64,000 nucleotides of DNA. Source: Paenibacillus wynnii (GTDB taxonomy: Bacteria; Bacillota; Bacilli; Paenibacillales; Paenibacillaceae). A model generated the notes under the pieces. It searched no databases. It saw only the letters and a list, made by a program, of their open reading frames with translations, and was not told the origin of the DNA. The position numbers and the translations under genes are program-made. The stretch covers positions 2,418,001 through 2,482,000 of the forward strand of contig NZ_JQCR01000002.1 of the NCBI RefSeq assembly GCF_000757885.1. Direction: 5' to 3'. Positions 59,464 to 64,000 of this stretch are shown piece by piece; positions within the stretch are counted from its first letter, which is position 1; the number at the start of each line of letters is the position of its first letter.

Positions 59464-60603
59464 ATGAATCATACGCCACAGGATGCCGTAACGCAGAAGG
59501 ACAAGGGAAGGTCTGATGCGGATCGTGGCGGAGAATCGCAGACAGAAGAAGGTTCTAACCCCATGTCCCTGCTTCCGTCATCGAGAACGGGAGAACGGAA
59601 AATCGAGCATGTCCGACTGTGCCTGAACGAGGAAGTGGGGGGGAGCGGCATTACGACCGGGTTTGAACACTATCGATTTCGGCATAATGCTCTCCCTGAG
59701 CTTAATTTCGAGGACATTTCACTGCGTACTGTTTTTCTGGAACGCCAGTTGCGTACCCCATTCCTGATCAGTTCCATGACGGGAGGAAGTGCAGCTACTG
59801 GTGCGATAAATGCCAGACTGGCGGAGGCTGCGGAGCGCCGCGGCTGGGCACTGGGAGTAGGCTCAGTCCGAGCCGCGGTGGAGCGTTCGGAGCTGGCTTT
59901 CTCCTTCCATGTTCGTGACAAGGCACCCGGGATTCCGATCATTGCCAATATCGGAGCTGTGCAGTTGTCTTACGGATTCGGGATAGAAGAATGCCGCCGT
60001 GCTGTGGAGATTGCCGGAGCGGACTTTTTGGTCCTTCACCTAAACGGACTTCAGGAAGTATTCCAACCGGAAGGTAACACTGGATTTGCTGCTCTGCTGC
60101 CGCAGATTGAGAGGGTATGCCGGATGCTTGAAGTCCCTGTCGGCATCAAAGAGGTTGGCTGGGGAATTGACGGTGATACTGCAGCCCGTTTGTATAATGC
60201 AGGAGTAGCCTTTATCGATGTGGCGGGAGCGGGCGGAACCTCGTGGAGCCAAGTTGAGAAGTTCCGCAACTCGGACCCTATCCGCCGTGCTGCTGCTGAA
60301 GCTTTCGCGGATTGGGGTATCCCTACCGCTGATTGCATCACTGAGGTTAGAACGGCTTTGCCACAGGTTGCTCTCATTGGCAGCGGCGGATTAAAGAACG
60401 GCGTTGACGCCGCGAAGGCGTTAGCCCTCGGAGCAGATTTGGCCGGCTTCGGGCGAAGTCTGCTCGGTCCGGCTGTTGAATCGGAAGAGGCACTCGATCG
60501 TGCGTTGGCTCAAGTCGAGCTTGAACTGCGGACAGCTATGTTCGGCATCGGGGCTTCTGATTTCAAGGCTTTGCGGGGGACTCCGCGATTGATTCGACGT
60601 TAG
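59464..60603 (+). CDS. fni: Type 2 isopentenyl-diphosphate delta-isomerase
   Basis: 379 residues from the ATG at 59464 (GGGAGGAAG); an open frame upstream to 59371 has no ribosome site. The N-terminal 40 residues are extra and polar. FMN TIM-barrel motifs: RKIEHVRLCLNEEV, FLISSMTGGSAATG, GVGSVRAAVE, IANIGAVQLSYG, LHLNGLQEVFQPEGNTGF, KEVGWGI, DVAGAGGTSWSQVEKFR and GSGGLKNGVDAAKALALGADLAGFGR. It interconverts IPP and DMAPP with reduced FMN and NADPH, and supplies precursors for the carotenoid pathway. Its own promoter would keep basal supply for quinone and cell-wall prenols. Confidence 0.95.
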   Translation: MNHTPQDAVTQKDKGRSDADRGGESQTEEGSNPMSLLPSSRTGERKIEHVRLCLNEEVGGSGITTGFEHYRFRHNALPELNFEDISLRTVFLERQLRTPFLISSMTGGSAATGAINARLAEAAERRGWALGVGSVRAAVERSELAFSFHVRDKAPGIPIIANIGAVQLSYGFGIEECRRAVEIAGADFLVLHLNGLQEVFQPEGNTGFAALLPQIERVCRMLEVPVGIKEVGWGIDGDTAARLYNAGVAFIDVAGAGGTSWSQVEKFRNSDPIRRAAAEAFADWGIPTADCITEVRTALPQVALIGSGGLKNGVDAAKALALGADLAGFGRSLLGPAVESEEALDRALAQVELELRTAMFGIGASDFKALRGTPRLIRR

Positions 60604-60645
60604 ACGGCAAGACTAGAATACAGAAGTAGGGAAGTGCTAATCATA

Positions 60646-61116
60646 ATGATCAAACTGGTTCATATGGACGAATCAACCTATCAATTCTTTTTAAGTCAAT
60701 CCATTCGTGATTATGCACAAGATAAGGTAAAGGCCGGAGCATGGGATGCTAAGAACGCCATTAAGCAATCCGAGGAAGAGATGACGCGCTTTCTGCCAAA
60801 GGGCCTGCATACGGAAGGTGCTTATTTATATTCAATAGTAGAGGCAGCGAGCGAGACCCAAGCCGGCTATATCTGGTTCAATGTTACCGAGGGCAGAAGC
60901 GGATTGGAAGCATTCATCTATGACTTTTATGTATTCGAACCCTTTCAGGGTAAAGGATATGGCAAGCAGGCCATGTTGGCGCTTGATGAAGAGGCTCGGG
61001 CGATGAAGATTACGAAGATCGGACTGCATGTCTTCGGACAGAACAACCGTGCTTACGAACTTTACAAAAAGATGGGTTATATTACAACTGACATTACAAT
61101 GTCTAAGGAGCTGTAA
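60646..61116 (+). CDS. GNAT-family acetyltransferase
   Basis: 156 residues from the ATG at 60646 (AGGGAAG ahead); a GTG four codons upstream is possible. The acetyl-CoA motif VFEPFQGKGYGKQAMLALDEEARAM and the IGLHVFGQNNRAYELYKKMGYITTDITMSKEL end are typical of small-molecule GNATs. Substrate unknown. It follows fni by 42 bases with no terminator between, so it may be co-transcribed; a terminator follows it. Confidence 0.88.
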   Translation: MIKLVHMDESTYQFFLSQSIRDYAQDKVKAGAWDAKNAIKQSEEEMTRFLPKGLHTEGAYLYSIVEAASETQAGYIWFNVTEGRSGLEAFIYDFYVFEPFQGKGYGKQAMLALDEEARAMKITKIGLHVFGQNNRAYELYKKMGYITTDITMSKEL

Positions 61117-61147
61117 TAATCCTGACGTGTGGCCCATGCGATACTCT

Positions 61148-61176
61148 AGAGCGGCCTTTCTGGACGCTCTTTTTTG
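61148..61176 (+). terminator. Terminator after the fni-acetyltransferase unit
   Basis: AGAGCG pairs with CGCTCT, extended by GGCC/GGAC partial pairing, and is followed by six T residues. Confidence 0.75.
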
Positions 61177-61301
61177 GTTTCTTATTGCGTATTCGGCCTT
61201 TATCTAGAATGCCAACGTGCTTACAACTCAGCGAGGGGACTGTTACGAACTATCGAACCTGCTGCTATGTGCGGACGCGTTATACTGCATTATTGAATTG
61301 T

Positions 61302-61487
61302 AGTTGTACAATGTGCAACTAAAGCAAAAGAAGCTCCTCTAAATGGCGTTCTAGGTGTACTCAATACAACTAAAACACGGATATATTGCGGGATCAGCGG
61401 TTTGGGGCATAAATAAGTGTAAGGAATACAACTAAAGTCACAGAGAGGCCGTTTACGCTTCGAATAGTTGTAAAACCTACAATTAAA
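61302..61487 (+). repeat. Array of four short hairpins (family D)
   Basis: Fills the gap between the acetyltransferase gene and the ychF promoter. Four units of the form AGTTGTA-N5-TACAACTAAA occur at 61302-61323, 61353-61374, 61415-61436 and 61465-61487, 50 to 62 bases apart and separated by unrelated sequence. All are in the same orientation, as marked by the AAA tail. Function unknown. Confidence 0.6.
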
Positions 61488-61511
61488 CTTACAACCGCTT
61501 GACATCCGGTG

Positions 61512-61540
61512 TTGCTGGACCCTAGCTTCTAATATATAAT
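61512..61540 (+). promoter_or_regulatory. Promoter of ychF
   Basis: TTGCTG (61512-61517), a 17-base spacer and TATAAT (61535-61540). A TTGACA at 61499 is too far from this -10 box. Confidence 0.5.
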
Positions 61541-61600
61541 GGGTTAGATCGCGTGGTTTTTCGGATGATCAATTAACTGAAAATAGGAGTTGTCATATAA

Positions 61601-62701
61601 ATGGCTTTGAAAGCTGGTATTGTCGGACTTCCCAACGTAGGGAAATCCACATTGTTTAACGCAATTACGCAAGCGGGAGCAGAAGCTGCGAACTATCCTT
61701 TTTGTACTATTGACCCTAACGTAGGTGTTGTAGAAGTTCCGGACGAACGTCTGGACAAATTGACAGAACTGGTACAACCGAACAAAACCGTACCCACTGC
61801 TTTTGAATTTGTCGATATTGCCGGGCTTGTGCGCGGTGCTAGTAAAGGCGAAGGTCTGGGAAATAAATTTCTGGCTCACATTCGAGAAGTTGATGCGATT
61901 GTACATGTTGTGCGCTGCTTCGAAGACGAGAACGTTACGCATGTTGATGGTAAGGTAAACCCGGTCAGCGATATTCAGACGATTAATCTGGAGCTCATCC
62001 TTGCTGATTTGGAAAGCGTAGAGAAACGAATCGATCGATCCCGCAAAAATATCAAGGGCGGCGACAAGAAATACGCCCAAGAGGTAGAATTGCTGGAACG
62101 CATCAAGGAATCCCTATACAATGATATGCCTGTGCGCAGTGTGGAGTTGTCTGAGGATGAACGTATTATCGTACGTGATCTTCACTTGCTGACTTTGAAG
62201 CCGGTGCTGTACGCGGCCAATGTAGGTGAGGATGAAGTGGCGACTGCGGAAGACAATCCTTATGTACAGCAGGTGCGTAAATTTGCCGCTGAAGAGAATT
62301 CCGAAGTGGTGCCGATCAGTGCGAAAGTAGAAGCTGAAATTGCTGAACTAGAAGGCGAAGATAAAGCGATGTTCCTGGAAGAGCTTGGACTGCAGGAATC
62401 CGGTCTGAACCGTCTGATCAAAGCGGCTTATAAGCTGCTTGGACTATATACGTATTTTACCGCAGGTGTACAAGAGGTTCGTGCTTGGACCATCCGCCGC
62501 GGAACCAAAGCACCTGGAGCAGCCGGTGTCATTCATACGGACTTCGAACGTGGATTCATCCGTGCGGAAGTTGTAGCTTACGCGGATCTGGTTGCCGCAG
62601 GTTCCATGAACGGTGCCAAAGAACGGGGTCAGCTTCGTTTGGAAGGTAAAGAATATTTGGTGCAGGACGGCGACGTGATGCATTTCCGTTTCAACGTTTA
62701 A
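61601..62701 (+). CDS. ychF: Redox-regulated ATPase/GTPase YchF (Obg family)
   Basis: 366 residues, full length. G1 [22 protein letters not shown]3-type [20 protein letters not shown], a coiled-coil helical domain (about 125-190), NVGEDE in place of the canonical NKxD (the change that makes YchF prefer ATP), and the C-terminal TGS-like domain [46 protein letters not shown]. It binds the ribosome and affects stress responses and translation. The prfA gene lies about 360 bases downstream, but a terminator and a promoter separate them. Confidence 0.97.
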   Translation: MALKAGIVGLPNVGKSTLFNAITQAGAEAANYPFCTIDPNVGVVEVPDERLDKLTELVQPNKTVPTAFEFVDIAGLVRGASKGEGLGNKFLAHIREVDAIVHVVRCFEDENVTHVDGKVNPVSDIQTINLELILADLESVEKRIDRSRKNIKGGDKKYAQEVELLERIKESLYNDMPVRSVELSEDERIIVRDLHLLTLKPVLYAANVGEDEVATAEDNPYVQQVRKFAAEENSEVVPISAKVEAEIAELEGEDKAMFLEELGLQESGLNRLIKAAYKLLGLYTYFTAGVQEVRAWTIRRGTKAPGAAGVIHTDFERGFIRAEVVAYADLVAAGSMNGAKERGQLRLEGKEYLVQDGDVMHFRFNV

Positions 62702-62726
62702 GCTGTAATATAGAATCTAAATACAT

Positions 62727-62777
62727 CGGGATCCTCCGCGAAGGTAGACTTATCTACTGAAGGAAGGTCCCGTTTTT
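62727..62777 (+). terminator. Terminator of ychF
   Basis: A bulged stem CGGGATCCTC...GGTAG / CTACT...GAAGGTCCCG with a TTAT loop region, followed by TTTTT. Confidence 0.7.
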
Positions 62778-62840
62778 GCTTTTCTTATATGGTTAATTTG
62801 ACAAGATGCGGCGGAAAGTGTAGCCATTTCACTAAGTTGG

Positions 62841-62849
62841 TGCTATAAT
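62841..62849 (+). promoter_or_regulatory. Extended -10 promoter of prfA
   Basis: TGCTATAAT is a TGnTATAAT box. Transcription from here would give a leader of about 210 bases containing the element B copy. Confidence 0.5.
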
Positions 62850-62907
62850 ATAAAGTCGTGTATCCATGTTAATTGTAATGTGGTTTTGACCCTTTTTTAA
62901 AATATTA

Positions 62908-63033
62908 GAAAGTATAAGTTTTCAGTATACTTTGCTTATATTTCTACGAGAAACAGATACCTGAAAGCGATACAGAGTATCGCTGCTTCGGAAGCGTAGG
63001 CTCCCGTAGAGGACGCAAAGCCGTTTCTTCTTG
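62908..63033 (+). repeat. Element B, copy 3, in the prfA leader
   Basis: The 5' part is identical to copy 1 over about 40 bases (GAAAGTATAAGTTTTCAG onwards), and the 3' end CAAAGCCGTTTCTTCTTG is also identical. The interior differs and is longer: it holds hairpins GCGATAC-AGA-GTATCGC and GCTTCGGAAGC. It ends 35 bases before the prfA start codon. The small frame called here on the opposite strand has no support. Confidence 0.7.
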
Positions 63034-63067
63034 TTAAGTTAAATTGAATCAGGAGAGGTGAATTCCC

Positions 63068-64000
63068 TTGTTGTTGGACCGATTGCAAGCCCTGGCGGAC
63101 CGCTATGAGAAACTCAGTGAACTGCTTTGTGACCCGGACGTTGCAAACGACAGTAAGAAATTGAGGGACTATTCTAAAGAACAATCCGATTTGCAGCCCG
63201 CCTTCGAGGCGTATGCCGAATATAAAAATGTTATGGAAGAACTCGAAGCTGCGAAAATGATGCAGGGCGAGAAGCTTGACGATGAAATGAAGGAAATGGT
63301 CAAGATGGAAATTGACGACCTATCTGGTCGCCAAGTAGAGCTGGAAGAGAGAATTCGTATGCTTCTGCTGCCTAAAGACCCTAATGATGATAAGAATGTA
63401 ATTGTAGAAATCCGCGGAGCTGCTGGTGGAGATGAAGCAGCATTGTTCGCATCGGATTTGTACCGTATGTACACACGTTATGCAGATACACAAGGCTGGC
63501 GAGTGGAACTTATGGATGTGAATGCCAATGACCTAGGCGGATTCAAAGAGGTAATCTTCCTCATTAATGGCCGTGGCGCATATAGCAAAATGAAATTCGA
63601 AAGCGGTGCACATCGTGTGCAACGTATTCCTACGACCGAATCAGGCGGACGGATTCATACATCTACTTCAACGGTATCCGTGATGCCGGAAGCGGAAGAA
63701 TTTGAAATTGAAATTCACGATAGAGATATTCGTGTAGATACATTCTGTTCGAGTGGTGCAGGCGGCCAGTCCGTTAATACGACTAAATCCGCTGTACGCG
63801 TAACGCATATACCTACTGGAATCATGGCTACTTGTCAGGATGGTAAATCACAGAACTCCAATAAAGAAAAGGCACTGCAAGTTCTGCGCGCTCGTATCTC
63901 GGATCTGAAACGCCAAGAGGAAGAAGCGAAATATGCCGGAGAACGTAAGAGCAAAGTGGGTACGGGTGACCGTAGTGAGCGTATTCGTACGTACAATTTC
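63068..64000 (+). CDS. prfA: Peptide chain release factor 1 (truncated by the window end)
   Basis: 311 residues are visible from a TTG at 63068 (GGAGAGGTG at 7 bases); the gene continues past 64000. N-terminal [25 protein letters not shown] is typical of RF1. The peptidyl-hydrolysis loop [24 protein letters not shown] carries GGQ, and the tripeptide codon-recognition region lies upstream ([22 protein letters not shown]). It reads UAA and UAG. The visible part ends at [13 protein letters not shown]. In many Firmicutes prmC follows. Confidence 0.96.
   Translation, partial: MLLDRLQALADRYEKLSELLCDPDVANDSKKLRDYSKEQSDLQPAFEAYAEYKNVMEELEAAKMMQGEKLDDEMKEMVKMEIDDLSGRQVELEERIRMLLLPKDPNDDKNVIVEIRGAAGGDEAALFASDLYRMYTRYADTQGWRVELMDVNANDLGGFKEVIFLINGRGAYSKMKFESGAHRVQRIPTTESGGRIHTSTSTVSVMPEAEEFEIEIHDRDIRVDTFCSSGAGGQSVNTTKSAVRVTHIPTGIMATCQDGKSQNSNKEKALQVLRARISDLKRQEEEAKYAGERKSKVGTGDRSERIRTYNF

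Noticed and set aside
61302..61487. Arrays C and D considered as CRISPR arrays.
   Set aside because: Repeats are only about 20 bases, imperfect and palindromic, spacers are irregular, and there are no cas genes.
63001..63030. GGACGCAAAGCC in element B copy 3 resembles a piece of the c-di-GMP-I (GEMM) riboswitch.
   Set aside because: The second GEMM helix with its tetraloop receptor is absent, the other copies do not keep the motif, and the element closes on the CCGTTTCT stem instead.

Overview
The window reads as chromosome of a Paenibacillus-like Gram-positive bacterium. GC content looks moderate, ribosome binding sites are strong AAGGAGG types, GTG and TTG starts are common, and most operons end in U-tailed hairpins. 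Gene content fits: a PRD-type PTS regulator, a water-forming Nox, YmfJ, YhfW and SwrC relatives, and a bacterial GlnRS. No tRNA, rRNA, transposase, prophage or CRISPR was seen. Both edges cut genes: a YhfW-like flavoprotein on the left and prfA on the right. Assignments come from reading motifs and layout by eye; no database search was run.

Layout. 1-9 kb holds signalling and housekeeping genes: a GGDEF protein, a PerR-like Fur regulator, a chemoreceptor, HemD, a ThuA protein, and a phasin-like/UbiB-kinase pair. 9-16 kb holds a DEAD-box helicase with a long Gly/Ser-rich tail, a VanY-type carboxypeptidase, YmfJ, a luciferase-like monooxygenase, glutathione peroxidase and fhs. 16-25 kb is a redox block: nox and a formate/nitrite channel, both preceded by FNR-type palindromes, a molybdopterin oxidoreductase, an MFS transporter, an acetyltransferase and a MOSC protein. 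25-31 kb holds glnS and a fructose-family PTS with its PRD activator. 31-46 kb holds an MFS carrier, mobA, an ABC exporter with a two-component system, two TetR repressors, a MocR/LysE divergent pair, moaA, a TorD-like chaperone and an RND pump. 46-50 kb holds cardiolipin synthase and a second PLD-family protein.

50-60.6 kb is the most distinctive region. A B12-binding MerR regulator with the CarH-type Wx9EH motif precedes a seven-gene carotenoid operon whose genes are all translationally coupled. The operon encodes three CrtI/CrtN-family enzymes, a phytoene/diapophytoene synthase, a CruF-like hydratase, an acyltransferase and a glycosyltransferase. A type 2 IPP isomerase (fni) follows with its own promoter. 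TTGTATAAG-type sites lie in both the carH and crt promoters, so I infer a light-switched, adenosylcobalamin-dependent circuit making a glycosylated, acylated carotenoid.

The intergenic regions carry several repeat families. Element A has three copies of a Y-shaped foldable element of about 180-235 nt with compensatory changes. Element B has three copies with a conserved AGAAACGG/CCGTTTCT stem and variable interior, each upstream of a gene. There are also arrays of short hairpins at 19.36-19.55 kb and 61.30-61.49 kb, and a related tandem repeat near 31.5 kb. None matches an RNA family I can name with confidence.
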